A DNA stretch of 64,000 bases from Chlorella sorokiniana (lineage: Eukaryota; Chlorophyta; Trebouxiophyceae; Chlorellales; Chlorellaceae): the NCBI GenBank assembly GCA_025917655.1, contig CP084612.1, positions 744,001 through 808,000 on the forward strand, read 5' to 3'. Below, piece after piece: positions 47,465 through 59,701 of the stretch. The notes beneath the pieces are model-generated. The model saw nothing but the letters and a program-made list of their open reading frames with translations. It ran no database searches and was not told the origin of the DNA. Made by a program: the position numbers and the translations under genes. Within the stretch, counting starts at the first letter, position 1, and each line of letters begins with the position of its first letter.

Positions 47465-50400
47465 TCAGAAGGCCACATCTCGCGGGATGCCCCAGTGCTG
47501 CCACACCTTGCCCCTGCGCAGCAAGCGGGGTATGACGGTGCGGCAAGGCCAGGGCGCGATGTCAGCCGGGAGATTCCCTCCCTCAAGCCGGCAGGGCACG
47601 CTGCATGTGCGCCCCCTCCCCTTCCCCCCCATGCCGCGCTCACCACTCTGGGTGCCAGCCCTGGCCGCCCGCTCGCAGCGGCGGCGGCGTGTAGATGTCT
47701 GCGGGCACCGCGCTGCGCCCTGCGTTGTGCACCGCCATGAGCGGCACCTGGCGCACCAGGTCGTCGTACCGCTTGGTGAGGTAGCTGCGGGGAAGCCACG
47801 GGGCGAGGGCGGATCGAACAAGCGCGTTGCGTGTCGCTGGCTGACTCGGCAGGAGTTGCAGGCAGCAGGAGCATGAGCTGCACGCAACGTCGCCCGAGCA
47901 GCAGGCAGGGACGCATGGCGGCCAGGCAGGCAGGGCAGCAGAGGGCGACGCGCTGTGGTTGCAGGCTGGGGCTCACTTGTCAAAGCGCAGCAGGAAGACG
48001 GGCAGCGTGATGAACAGCAGGGCCGCCTGCGTGTAGCCGCCCTGTGAAGGGGCAGGCAGGACAGCAGCGCCGGCGGTCGGGGGAGCGGGCCGGGCACGAC
48101 GACTCGCGAGCGGGAGCAGAGCGCAGCAGCCCAACCTGCGCCCTCGCTGTCAGCTTCAAGCCGCAAACGAGCCGCTGGCTGGTCCCTCCCCTCCGCTCGT
48201 GGTGGCAAACACGCACACTCCCTGCCCCGTTCTTCTTTCCAACGAACAACCAACCCAAGGCCCCCCCCCCCCCCCCACACACACACCTTGAAGAGCAGCA
48301 CGCAGGCGGTGAAGACCACCATGATGAGCTGGCAGCCCACCACCTTGTGCGCCACGAGGGGCCAGAAGCGGCCGCCGCTCTCGTACTGCCGCTGGTACAC
48401 GTACAGCGCCTGGTACCGCCACACCCCCACAGCCCCACGAAGTAGAGCAGGCCAAAGGGCAGGATGAGGGGTGAGGTGATGCACATCGAACACACCATCA
48501 CGTAGTTCATCAGCACCTGGGGCACAGGGGTGGGTGGGTGGTGGGGGTGGTGGGGGTGCGCGGGGGCAGTGGATGGTGGTCTGTATGCGTTGAATGTGGG
48601 GGAGGAGGGGAGGGGGAGGCAGAAGATGCGGAGGAGGGCAGGCAGGCAGGCAGCCGGGCGTTAAACCCAGGCAGCGGGTGCCCAGGCAGCGGGTACACAG
48701 GCAGCGGGTACACAGGTGAGGGGGCTGGGATGGTGCGGATGAGGAGCCACGCGCGGCTTGCATCCCCTCCTGACCACCACCACAACTGCCCTTGCCCCGC
48801 CTCTTTCATCCACCATGGACCCGCCCCCTCCCCTCCCCCGCAGTACCCACCGGGATTCCGATGTCGCGGCCGTAGCGGCAGTTGCGGGGCGGCACCTCCA
48901 GCAACTGATCGCGCGGCGTCTTGGCCCCTGCACGCGAGGGCCGAGGAGCGGCAGGAGCGCGGCGCCGCGTGTCAGAAGGCGGTCGCTGGGAGAGGCCTTG
49001 GCCGGGGGCGGTGTGCGCGTGTGGGTGTGTGCAAGGGAGTGTGTTGTGTGCAGGACAGGAGTTCAGGGCGCCTGCGGTTGGTGGCTGCTGCGAGCAAAAC
49101 CGCAGCACTGTCCGTGCGCAGCATAGAAAAGGCGAGTGGGGCTGCCTGGTGCCCTCCACCCCTTGCTGCCGCCATAATGGCCCCCCATCCCTCGCATGCC
49201 GCTCACTGGGCATAATGCGCAGCCACTTGGCCACGGCAGGCACGATGGCCTGGTGGGGGTACAGCAGGCGGAAGGAGCACATGACCAGGGCGCGGTACAT
49301 CACGTAGTTGCTGCAGTACGGAAGGGGGGGATGAAATGGTGGTGGGGGTGGTGGTAAGGTGGCGGGGCTGCACGTACCATCAGTGCTCGGCACCGCCACG
49401 GCACGGCGCCAATGTTGGGCACCCCAAGGGCAGCATGCAGGCGCCGGCTGGCAGGGCGGCTGCCGCTCGGGCAGGCCACGGGCCATGCCGGCTTCAGACC
49501 CCCTCCCAGCACACCCAGCCGATCTCACATGAAGAAGTTTGAGGCGGCGGGGATGGCGGAGCCCAGGGCCTGCCAGATGTACGAGGGATCCTGCGGTACA
49601 GGCGGTACGGGCGGGGTCAGGTTGACTCAGGTGGGCACCAGGCCCCTGGCTGAAGAAGCCCCCCGCCTTTCCCCCGGACGACCGCAGGACGCCATGCTGC
49701 CCAGGAAATCTTACCCATATCACAATCCCTCCCCACTGCAACGCCCCCACGCCCTCCCCTGGGCCCCGCGCGCACGCGCGCGCACCCCCCCCCCCCACAC
49801 ACACACACACACACCTCCAGGAACGTCTGTATCTCCCCCAGCACCGTGCCGCCAAACAGCGCCCCCAGGAAGACGTTGAAGACGTCCCAGTAGAAGAAGA
49901 GGTGGGCGCAGCGGCGGTCCAGCGCAGACAGGCTGACGTGCTGGCCCTCCATCTGGGCAGCGTAGTAGACCATGACGGGCAGGAACACCCTGCGGGGGCG
50001 GGGGCGAAGCGGAGAGTGTGTGTGTTGGTGGGGATGCATGGCGCGTGTGGGGCTCGTGGTGGTGGTGGGGCATCGGCAAGGGGCCCCTGTCCTTATGTGA
50101 ACAAACCCCTCACAGCAGCAGGCTACAAGGGAGCAATGCACCCACGCACGGTGCCCCACAGAAGAGGGTTGCTGCCCCCAAATCCCCCTCCTGCACCCCC
50201 CTCCCCCCACAAGGAGGCTCACATGTTGTAGACCGACAGCACGATGGAGGGGGCCAGGGAGGTGAGCGCGTTGCGCAAAAAGGTGGCCCAGCGGTCGTCG
50301 GAGCAGTACCAGGAGGCGGAGCGGGCGGCGGGGTCGTTGGGGTTGCCGCACAGCGCGATGGTCAGCTGGGCAAAGGCGCCGGTGAACATGCCGATGGGGA

Positions 50401-53400
50401 GCAGCATGAAGAAGAGGATGATGGGCAGCGCGTAGAGGGCGCAGCTGCGGGGTGGGTGGGGGTGGGGTGGGGTGGGGTGGGTTGCTGGTAATCCATGCCG
50501 AGCCACCCCTCGAAGGAGGCTTGACGCAAGGGGCGTGCAGGGTCCCAAGTTGTGCACAGAGGCGAAGCGGTGCAAGGCATGCTGGTGCGGCATGGAAGCG
50601 CACCCCCACCATTCAAATCCCCCTAAAACGCCACCCACCGTGCGCTGCCACCAGGAGCGCTGCAGCGCGGGCCAGTTGACGTCGTCGGGCGCGGCGCGGG
50701 CAGCACCTTGAACAGGCGCTGCATGATGGGGTTGAGGTTGGTCTGCACAGGCGGCGGGGCGGGGGAGGCACGGGGAAGCAGCAGAGCTTGAGTGGAGGTG
50801 GCCACAAGAGTGGAAGCGTGTGTGTGTGTGCGTGCGCGTGTGTGTATGTGTGTGAGGTGGTGGTGTGCGTCTGTGTGTATGTGTGTGTGGTGGTGGTGTG
50901 CGTGTGTGTGTGGGGAGGGGGGCCCACACAAACAGCTGAAAAGCCCTGAAAAGCTTCACCCGCCAGCAGCCTGCCTGACACCGTTTGGGCATGCAGCAGC
51001 CCCGGCGTGGCCCCCCCACCCCCACTCCATCCCACCCCCCACCCCCTTCTCACCTGCGACGCCACGGCGGCCGCCTGCTGCGAGCGGAAGGTTGCGAAGA
51101 AGCAGGTGGAGGGCAGGTCTGACAGCACGGCGTCCCGCTCCGCGGCGATGTCGCCCTGCAGCGCCGCCACCTCGCCGCGCAGGCTGGCCACGCGCTGGCG
51201 CAGCTTGGCCACGCGCTGGGGGCGGTGCCGTGGCGTGTCGGCCAGCGCCGCCTGCAGCCGCTCCAGCTTGGCCAGCTTGGAGTCCCACTTGTGGGCCAGG
51301 CGGTCAACGGAGGCTGGGCATCAGGGGGAGGTGAGGGCAGTGCGCGTGTGAGGGAGCGCGGGATTGCGCGCATGTGCAGGCGTGTGTGTGTTTGAGCCAC
51401 GCTGCAAGGGTGAACAGCAGGCGCCGGTGTGGCCTCGCCCCACAGGCGGTGCCGTCAGCGAGAAGCCGCAGCGCACGTGGAGGGCTGCCAGCACGGTCGT
51501 CGCCACGGCGCAGGAAGGCAGGTGCGCGGCAGCACCCTCTCCGCTCCTGGCCCCCCTTTTATGGAGAAACACACAGACACACACACGCAGGCACGCACCG
51601 GTGGGGTAGATTGGGATGATGGAGTCAAAGTCGGCGCCAAACAGCTCCGAGAACATCTCGGTGGCGATGCGCACGCGCTTGTTGTACATGGCCCACCGCA
51701 CGTCGCGCTGCCACTCCCGCAGGCGGCCGCGGTTGCGCCACACGTGCGCCACGCGGGACGCCAGCCCCGCAAGCCCCTCGGCGGAAGCGCGCCGCGCCCC
51801 TCAGGCCCCCCGCTCCAGCTCGTCGATCGCGGCGGCAATGTCCTCCTGGGCGGTTGCCGCGGAGGGCGTGGCTGCGCCGCCGCCGCCAGCTTTGCTCAGC
51901 GGCCGGCTGGGCTCCGTCTGGATCATGCGCCACGCTGTGGGGAACACGCCCAGCCTCCTGCGGGCAGGGAGGAGTGAGGGGAACACAGGGAGGGGCACGC
52001 TTGAGCGGGCGAGAGCGCAGAGGGAGCAGCTGGCTGGCGGGTGAGCCCACGCGAGTCAACAGGCCGGCCACTCATATGCCGCTACTTTGGCAACAGCCAG
52101 CCCGGCATGCCCCCTTTCCCCGTTCTGCCTGCTCCCTCCAACAAGCCGAGGCAAGCCAGCAGCAACAGGGGTCCCACCGCAGCTTCAGCTTCTCCAGCGG
52201 CATGTCCATGACCAGGCAGGTGAAGAGGGAGGCGTTGACCGCCAGCTGGCTGCCGCCGCCGCCTGGCGCCGCGGCGCGCGCCGCCGCCGGGCGCCGCCAG
52301 CCGCACCGCGCCCTTCATGGTGATGCTCTGGCTGAGGCCGATGTGGGCGACGCGCGGCACCAGACCCGTCTCCGTGGCCACTGCTTTTCGGGGGAAGGGC
52401 AAGGGTTGGGTGGGGCGCTGGTGTGTCATGCTGGTGGGTGGGAGCAGAACAGCCAGATGCAGCCCTGCAAGGCAGCCCGGCGGCGGCAGCATGGCAGCCA
52501 CTTGCGCAGCCCTGCTGCCAAACGGGCAGCATCCGTGCTGCACGCCGCACAGGCGGCTCGAGGCTCCGCCCACAAGCCCCGATGCAGCCGCCTCCCCACA
52601 CTCCCCAGCCGGCTGCTGCCGGCGCAGCTGCTCACGCTGGTAGGACGTCCACCAGCGGGCGGCGATGCCCTCGCCGCAGCCGTCTGCCGAGTCCTCGCCG
52701 TCGCCGCCGTCGCCGTCGCGCTGCGCCTTGCCGCGACTCAAGATGGCGGAACAGATCTCCTCCGGGCGGGGCGGCGCTTGGCCCAGGCCCAGCGCGGAGG
52801 CCACCTCGAAGCTGGAAGAGGCGTTGTGCCTGGGCCGGTGGGGCGCGGCGGGATCAAAAGAACCGCCGCCGGCCGAATCGCCCGCGGGCAGCGGCAGCAG
52901 CGCGGCGGCGGAGCCCGCTCCCCTCGTCAACGCCCCGGCAGCGGCGGCGACGCCTGCCCGTGCTGGGGCCCTGCCAAGCCCAACCCAGCGGCATTGGGGG
53001 CGGCAGAGTCTGGGGCCAGCCCCCAGCAGGGCCTGAGTGGAGCCGCTGCCGGGGGTGACGCCAGGCGCCGCGGGTGCCGCCGCCAAGGAAGCAGATGCTG
53101 GCGGCGCTGCCGCGCTTGCAGGCAGGGCTGGAGAGGCTGCAGTGTCCTCGTCCTCGCTGCCGTGCAGGCTGATGCTGCCAAGGTCGGCCAGCCCGGAGCC
53201 TTGCCCAAAGGAGAGGGAACAGACGGTGACGTCCTCGCTCGCCGCCGGCCACCGCTCCTGTGCCCGCTGCTCTTCCGGCCGCGGCGGGCGCTGCGGCAGC
53301 TCCGACGCGCGGGGGCGGGTGCGGTCGCTGCTGCGTAGGGAGCTGGAGGGGAGCAGGGGGCGGCTGGCGCGGCCGTCCACCTCACACGGCGTGCTGGTGC

Positions 53401-55908
53401 CGCTGGCTTCAGGGCCCCACCCGCCCGCGACGGCGGCCGCCACGTCGGTGGAACCAAAGGCCGCCGCGTCCGCCAGCTCGATCCCCTCGCTGCCCTCGCG
53501 CAGCGCGCACGTCGCAGGCGGCACCCCGTCCCGCCGCGTGGGGCTGCCGCTCGGCAGCGCCGCCAGCGCGGCCGCCAGCCCTTGGGCTGTGGCGCTGCCG
53601 TCCGCGCTGACCAACACCGCTGCGGCGGCGGCGCCGGCGCCCGGGCTGCTGCTCTGCCGCATGTGGCTGTACCGGGGGCAGCCATACTGGAAGATGCCGC
53701 CGCCTGGCGCCGCCTCGGCGCCGTCCCGGGCCTTGCCGGGCGGCGCGTGCGACGGGCTGCCTGCCAGCGGGCTGCTGCTGGGGCTCGCAAAGCGGCTGGG
53801 CCGGAACGCAAACTCGCCAAAGTCGTCCCCGGCGCACGACGCGTTGCGCCGCGGCAGCTTCAGCCGGTTGACCGCGCGGCCGGCGCTGCCCCGAAGCAGG
53901 CTGAGGGTGGCGCTGGGGCCTGCACGGCGCGTGGGGCTGGACACCGCCAGCCCGCGCTTCATGGGGCTGCGAGAGGGCCCCATGGTAGGGGTGAGCAGCG
54001 GCGTGGCAGAGCTGCTGCCGCCCAGCGGCTCGCCGGGCACCGCGGTGCAGCGCACGAGGTACGTCTGGCGCAGAGCAATGTACTCCTGCGCAGATAAGGG
54101 GGGCACGGCTCGCTGCGCAGGCCAAGCTGCGTTTGGTGGGTGACGGGCAGATGCTCGGGGCTCAGCACCCCCAGCATACATAGAGGGCGTTGCAAGCAGG
54201 AAGGGGCATGTGTGCGCCAAGGACGCCCCCAGCCCCCTGCCTTGTAGTATTCCACGATCAGCCAGCAAGCCCAGAAGACGTTGAGGTACACCACCACAAA
54301 GTGCACCCTGCAGCGGGCGTCGACGGGCAGCAGCCGACCTGAGCCAGCAGCCCCTCACACCGCCTGCCTGCCAGCCCGGCAGCGCTGCATCACCGCTGCA
54401 TCACCGCCGCCCGCCCGCCCTGCCGGCAGCCCGTCAGCCCGCCGGCATGGTGAGGCCGCGCGGAAGCGCGGGGCGGGGCTGCGGGGGCCAGCGATGCGCA
54501 CCAGAGGAGCGGCGAGCGCTGGCGTATGTTGGAGATGGTCATGCGCATAAACACGCTGGTGTACTCGTCCATGCCCTCCTCCTCCGCGTACTGCTTGTAG
54601 TAGTCTGCAGGCGTCGAGGTGTGGAGCGCCGTGAAGGGGGTGCGGCCGCGCACGCTGAGTCAGCAGGCGGCCAGCCGCGCGGCAGCCGCGGCGTGAGCGG
54701 CAGGCAGACGGGGGCCTGCAGGTGCGCCCCACCCGAAGTGTAGTTGATGGGCAGCAGCACCGCCATGCCCACCACCGTCATGGGCAGGAAGAGGATGACG
54801 CCAAAGCTGATGATGCGCACCTGCGCAGCGGGGGAGGCGGCGGCGGGCTGCGTGGGGAAGGGCAGCACGCTGCCGGGCGCTACCAGGCAGGTCGCTGCCT
54901 AGCGCTCTCCGCCGCTCCCCCCCCCCCCTTTCCCCATCAGCCCTTCCCGCCTTGAAAGGCAGGTGGCATCAGCACCAGCCGGGCGGCCACCGTAGATTGT
55001 TCAGCCGTCGCCGCCTCACCGCGATGAGCGCGTCGAGCCCCGCGCTGCGCACCAGCTCCTCGTCCGTCACGCGGAACACGGGCAGCAGCCAGCCCCACAG
55101 CCGGCGGTGGCCATGCAGCTCCAGCTGCGGCGGCTTGCGCGACACCTGGGGCAACAGCTGCGCGAGGCGGCCACGGGTGCGCGGGGGGCCAGGCTTTCGA
55201 CAGGCGCAAGCAGCAGGAGCATCCAAAGGAGGGCGGCACGCTCCTCGCAGCCTGCTGCGCCACAACACTCTCCCAAAGGCAGTCGGCCTGCCGCCCTCGT
55301 CCGCAGCACGCGACAACCAAGGCGGCAGGGCCCGCTGCCCTCAGACGAGAAGCGCCCGCCTCACCAGACGCGCATGGTAGAACTCAAAGCCCTTCAAGCT
55401 CCGGACGAGCACAAAGGCCAGGTAGCAGGCCAGGCCGATGACGGTGTTCACCCACATGCTGCGTGGATAGGCGGGCGGGCGGGCGGCCGTCAGCAGGCAG
55501 CAGCTCGATGGCTGCGGGGGTCGGTGGGCCTGCAGCGCTGGCTGGCAGGCCTCACCCCGTGATCAGGTTCTCCCCACTGATGGCTGTGGAGAAGCAGATG
55601 GGGCTGGTGGAGTTGACGCAGGAGGCTTGCGTCCCTAGCGAGACCTGCGAGGGTGGCGGAGGAAGGGGACGCTCGGAAGGTAGGCGGCATGCAACTGTCT
55701 GCTTTGTGCCCAGCCAACCCAGCCCATAAAGCGCTCAAACAATGTTCAGAGAGCGCCGCTGCTGTGTACGACGCACATCGTAGCCGCCCGTGTCGTTGCT
55801 GGCAGTTGTGGAGGCGGAGGGAGCCGCCGCCTCGTCGACCGACGGTGCAGGCGCCTGCAGGAGCAGGCGCTGCCCCGCGGCGGCCAAAAACTGCACCGCT
55901 GCCGCCAT
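47465..55908 (-). CDS. OSCA/TMEM63 (CSC1-like) osmosensitive cation channel
   Basis: Start ATG 55908 (MAAAVQFLAAAGQRLLLQAP). First exons: 55777-55908, 55556-55644, 55365-55458, 55020-55145, 54733-54820, 54502-54604, 54241-54307 and 52636-54085; about ten more follow down to the stop at 47465. Family features: WVNTVIGLACYLAFVLV (first membrane segment), WLLPVFRVTDEELVRSAGLD, ISFGVILFLPMTVVGMAVLL, VVVYLNVFWACWLIVEYYK, TCFFATFRSQQAAAVASQ, PAPDDVNWPALQRSWWQR, YALPIILFFMLLPIGMFTG, YIWQALGSAIPAASNFFMNY, and CITSPLILPFGLLYF followed by YQALYVYQRQYESGGRFWP. These mark the DUF221 pore region. Members are mechanically or osmotically gated, Ca2+-permeable channels. Odd points: a 483-codon exon of low-complexity Ser/Ala/Pro sequence sits in the first cytosolic loop; the intron at 54086-54240 has a GC donor; single-base shifts occur in several exons. 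Confidence 0.85.
49785..49814 (-). repeat. (GT)9-G12 tract at a 5' splice site
   Basis: On the coding (minus) strand the OSCA-type intron begins immediately with nine GT units and then twelve G. A similar (GT)5-G16 tract starts the intron at 48261-48286. Confidence 0.75.
50813..50916. repeat. TG-rich microsatellite in an OSCA-type intron
   Basis: Imperfect GT/GTGT runs on the plus strand, hence CA-rich on the coding strand, in the 3' half of the intron between the TCFFATF exon and the next one. Confidence 0.7.
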
Positions 55909-56310
55909 TATGCTTGGCTACGGGCGCACGGTGCCGAGAAGGCCGCTACTGCCTCAGGTGGACGCGGGGTCGGAGCGGCATAGCGTGTTGCCGATGTGCT
56001 GCTACTGCCCTCCTCGGCCCAACCCCGGTGTTTCGGATCGCTGTTAGCAGACACAAGCAGCGACAAACGGTGTCAGACTTCAGGTTCTGTCCAACTAAGT
56101 TTGTTTTGATAACAATGGCGGTCAGGTTATCGTGCGCTTGTCACTGGTGATTCGTTGTGAGACCACGGTGCACGGACCAATTAAGGGCCGCGGCGCAACG
56201 GGGAGAGACTGTCCTACGTGGATCTCTTTGACACAGGCGCACACCCAGAGGGCTTCTCATCCGAATTTGCGGCACCTCAACTTAGTATGCAATATTACCG
56301 TTTGGGCACT
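55909..56310. promoter_or_regulatory. Divergent promoter region of the OSCA-type and phytocyanin-like genes
   Basis: 402 bases between outward-facing starts, moderately A/T-rich. No clear element recognised. Confidence 0.45.
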
Positions 56311-57290
56311 ATGAGTTCTTTGCACAACACATTCTTGCTGGTGCTTCTTGTGCTAAGTTGCAGTGAAAGCCGTGCTGCTGCCGGTAAGTCATGCTTATGG
56401 GTGTCTCATTCAGCTTGGATGTGTAAGCAAGGTCTGTCCCACACGGGCACCGGAGCCAAAGCTGCAGCGGCGGCGCTCAGCCTTTTACACCTTTATTTGT
56501 AATCCTCTGCAGCTGAAGACTGTTATCAGTTTGGATCCGGCGGTTGGGACCTCACTTTCTGGTGGGTGGGGTGTTTTTGATGCGCTGCCGGCGCCCTGCA
56601 GCCCTGCACGGCGCTGCTCGACTGCTCGCTTACTGCCGCCGCTGGGTCGCCCCGCAGGGGTGAGAACCCGCGGCTGCCGCCCACCAAGGATGGCTCCATC
56701 CCCATCTGCGCCGGCGACTTTGGCGGCGTGGTGTTCCGCTGGCGCACCCCACAGGGCGTGTTCCTCATACCCTCAGAGCAGTGCCCAAGTGAGCGGGGGA
56801 GCAAAAGCAACGCGGCTCCGCGGGCAGAGGCACGCCGCTGCCACAGCCAGCCCGGGCGGCCCCACCCCACAGGCCGCCACTGCTTCCCCACCCGCCGCCG
56901 CGCAGGCAACTACACCGGCGTAGAGAACTCGCGGTACAAGCTGCTGGCGCCGGTGCAGGACCGCAACACAGCGGGTTTTGTGTGGGTGCCGGAGGAGCCA
57001 GGCACTTACTGGGTGACAAGCCCTGTGCCAGGGGCCTGCGAGTCAGGTGAGGGGGCAGGCCCTGAAACCTGCGGCAGCCAGGTGCTGTGCACAGCTGCGT
57101 GAAGGGCGTAGTCCGGAGCAGCTGCGCTTGTGCCAAGGCCGCGCTGCATGCCCTGCCGGCCGCTGCAGGCGTGAAGGTACGGGTGGACGTCATCAGCCTA
57201 GGCAGCGGTGCGACAGCGGCGTGGCGGCATGCGGCACGGCTGGCGCTGCTAGCGGGAACGCTGGTGCCTGCTGCTCTCCTGCTCATTTGA
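56311..57290 (+). CDS. Phytocyanin-like secreted protein, probably GPI-anchored
   Basis: Five intact exons: 56311-56383, 56513-56561, 56658-56788, 56906-57046 and 57169-57290; about 171 aa. A signal peptide (MSSLHNTFLLVLLVLSCSES) is followed by DCYQFGSGGWDLTFWGENP. The cupredoxin core reads GDFGGVVFRWRTPQGVFLIP, EQCPSNYTGVENSRY and EPGTYWVTSP, with VPGACESGVKVRVDV at the end. The C-terminus is a hydrophobic tail (LALLAGTLVPAALLLI) as expected for GPI attachment. In copper-binding phytocyanins a His lies in the HGV position and a second His follows the last Cys; here these read PQGV and CESG, so the copper site looks lost, as in early-nodulin-like proteins. It would act at the cell surface or wall. 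Confidence 0.75.
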
Positions 57291-57308
57291 GGCACGGGCT
57301 CGTGCTTG

Positions 57309-57313
57309 TTACA
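57309..57313 (-). terminator. TGTAA polyadenylation signal of the La gene
   Basis: TGTAA on the minus strand about 140 bases past the La stop at 57454, and 18 bases beyond the opposing phytocyanin-like stop. Confidence 0.5.
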
Positions 57314-57453
57314 CCGTGTCTGGCACCAACAAAAATGCGGGGTAGTGAACGGAGTTGCGGATAGTGAGAAAGCGGGAAGCAAAGAAGGCCAGCAAACAGT
57401 ACGTCAGCTTAGATGCAGGGCAAGGGGGTGCAGCAGGGTGCCGCAGTCGTCTG

Positions 57454-59501
57454 TCAGTTGTGGCGACCGCGCTTGCCGCCCCTGCGCGGCCGCCCCTGCC
57501 GCCGCGCCCCTGCCGCCGCCGCGCGCGCCGCCGCCGCCGCGCGCCGCCGCCGCGCCCGCCGCCCTGCTTGTCGCGCGCCTCTGCCTTGGCCTTCCGCGCC
57601 TCCTCTGCTTTCTTCATAAACTCCAGCTCCTCATCCCCCTCCAGCACTCGCACGGCAGCTTCATACCCAGCAACTTGGAGCTTGCCGCCCTCTGCGCGTG
57701 CCCAGCGCAGCCGCCGCATGCGTTGCCAGCTCAAAGCGCACGTAGCCGGCTTTTGCGCCCTGCAGGCAGAGGGGGCCGGCTCATATGTAGCGCTCAGTGG
57801 AGGAATCAACTCCGGAGCACAGAATGGCCAACACAGGGCTGGAAGCCCCACCGGCAGCAGCCCCAGCGCTGCCGCTCGGCTTGTCCTCAAAGCCGCGCTG
57901 TGCGGCCGAGGTGGCACAACGTGCCCTTGCAAGTTACAACCGCCTCGGCGCGGCTGCATGGAAAACAGCCTTTCAGAGCCTTTGGCCCCCACCCGCCCAC
58001 CCCCGGCTCACCTGCGTGTATTCCACAAACTGCACGCCGCCATCCCGCCGCCCGCCAAAGCTGTCCTTGACCAGGCCAAAGGTGGGAGGCTCCTTGAATT
58101 CCGCGGCCTCGCCGAAATCAAAGTGCAGGATGCAGCCCGGCTCGTACTCGGGAGCCGCGGCCTCGCCCTCCGCGGCCCCCCCCGCCCGCAGCCGCCGCCT
58201 CGCCCTCGCCCTTTCCGCCGTCCTCCCCGCCCTCCCCGCCTTCATCCCCGCGTCGGGCTCCCCCTCTGCCCGCCGTTTCTTGCCAGCCGTGGCGCCCACG
58301 GGTGAGTTGGGGCGCGCGTGCCGCTCCTGCTCTTTGCGCTGGATGTACTCCAGCTTGGCCTCCAGCTGCAGCGGCGCACCCGCAAACTCGAGAGACATGC
58401 CCAGCACCTGCGGCGGGAGGGCGGTGTGTTTGGCAAGCAGGCCAGCCGGCAGACGCAGCTCAAGAACCGGCACATGCCCGGGCCATGCCCGACAGCAGTT
58501 TGCCCCGGCTGCACAGCGGGGGCGCCAGACCGTGCCTGGGCTCCTATTCCTAACCCCCCACCACCCACCCACCCACACAACGACGCCTCACCTTGTCCGC
58601 CTCCTCCTTGGTGGCAAACTCGACAAACACGGATCCCTTGAAGTCCTTGGAGGACAGGTGGCGGCGCATGCGCACGCAGCGCACGGTGCCGTGGGCGGCG
58701 AAGAAGGCGGTGAGGGCGTCCAGGGAGGCGTCGTATGGGAAGGGGGAGGCGTAGAGGGAGCGGGCATCCACCTCCTGGCCCACCTGCGGCAGAGCGGTTG
58801 GCAGCCAGCTGAGCTGCTGCCCTCACTGCCGCGGCCACTGCCGCAGCCGCCGGCAGATGAGCCGACGGCTTGCCGCTTCCGCAGACCACCGCAGCGCCGC
58901 TTGGCGGCCCCAGGCAACCCTGCAAACGTGGCGCTTGCGTCTCCCTCCTCCTCCCCACACCCCTTGCCTAGCACACCTCTTGGGCGCTGCGGTTCAGTGG
59001 CACTGCCCGCCTCACGCGCTTGCGATCATCGCTGAGCACCAGGGCTTCCGAGGGCTCCAGCGCGGCCGCGACGTCAACCACCACCCCCTCCGCCACCTGG
59101 GCGGCGTCGGTGACCGTGGACTTGAGCAGGTCACGCATGCGCTTGAAGATGCACAGCAGCGCGATGTCCACGAAGCCGTCTGCATCCTCCGTCACCTTCT
59201 CCAGCAGGAACTTGTCGCGAGGCAGGTTGCTGTCGCTGAAGTAGAACTCCACCTGAGGGCACGAGGCAGGCGGCGGCGGAGGGAGGCGCAGCTGGCGGTT
59301 TGACAACGGAGAGCGGGACCTTGCATGTTCGAGAGCCTCGAAAGCTTGTAAAGGCCGCACTCGGAGGCCCAGGCAAGCGAAGAGGGCAGCAGGGGTGATG
59401 GCTCGCTTGCGAAATCATGCATGCACAAAGGGTGCCATGCAGCATCGTTTCAAGCATACCTGCTGCTTCAGCCGCGCTTTTGTTGTCTCGTCCAGCACCA
59501 T
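57454..59501 (-). CDS. La protein (lupus La/SSB homologue)
   Basis: Exons: 59460-59501, 58977-59252, 58592-58783, 58012-58407 and 57454-57759. The start reads MVLDETTKARLKQQVEFYFS. The La motif follows: SDSNLPRDKFLLEKV, DGFVDIALLCIFKRMRDL and LVLSDDRKRVRRAVPL. RRM1 is SLYASPFPYDASLDALTAFF to KGSVFVEFATKEEADKV. A charged linker has KLEYIQRKEQERHARPNS and KKRRAEGEP. The C-terminal RRM-like domain is CILHFDFGEAAEFKEPPTFG, GGVQFVEYTQ and GAKAGYVRFELATHAA. The basic end is Arg/Gly-rich. La binds the 3' oligo-U of RNA polymerase III transcripts and protects them. One base must be added in the last exon to keep LQVAGYEAAVRVLEGDEELE in frame, and another near the end gives GGKRGRHN and the stop at 57454; as written the frame runs on to 57309. 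Confidence 0.9.
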
Positions 59502-59701
59502 GGCGCTCGACTGCTCCGCAAACGATCTGCCTCTGCTTCAAGGAGGGCTGAAGCTATGTATATGGCCGTCGAGCTGATTTTCCGCGACACACAATGCAAG
59601 GAACCATCGTTTCGAGGCGTGATCCGGCTTGCAACTGCTGACAAAGTCCACGCAAAGCCAGCGGTGCAGGGTGTGAAGCAGACAGAACGCAGTAATCCAG
59701 A
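59502..59701. promoter_or_regulatory. Short divergent promoter region
   Basis: 200 bases between the La start and the start of the next gene. No element recognised. Confidence 0.4.

Noticed and set aside
52082-54358. A single 758-codon reading frame
   Set aside because: Only 52636-54085 is real exon; both ends of the frame cross splice sites used by the OSCA-type gene.
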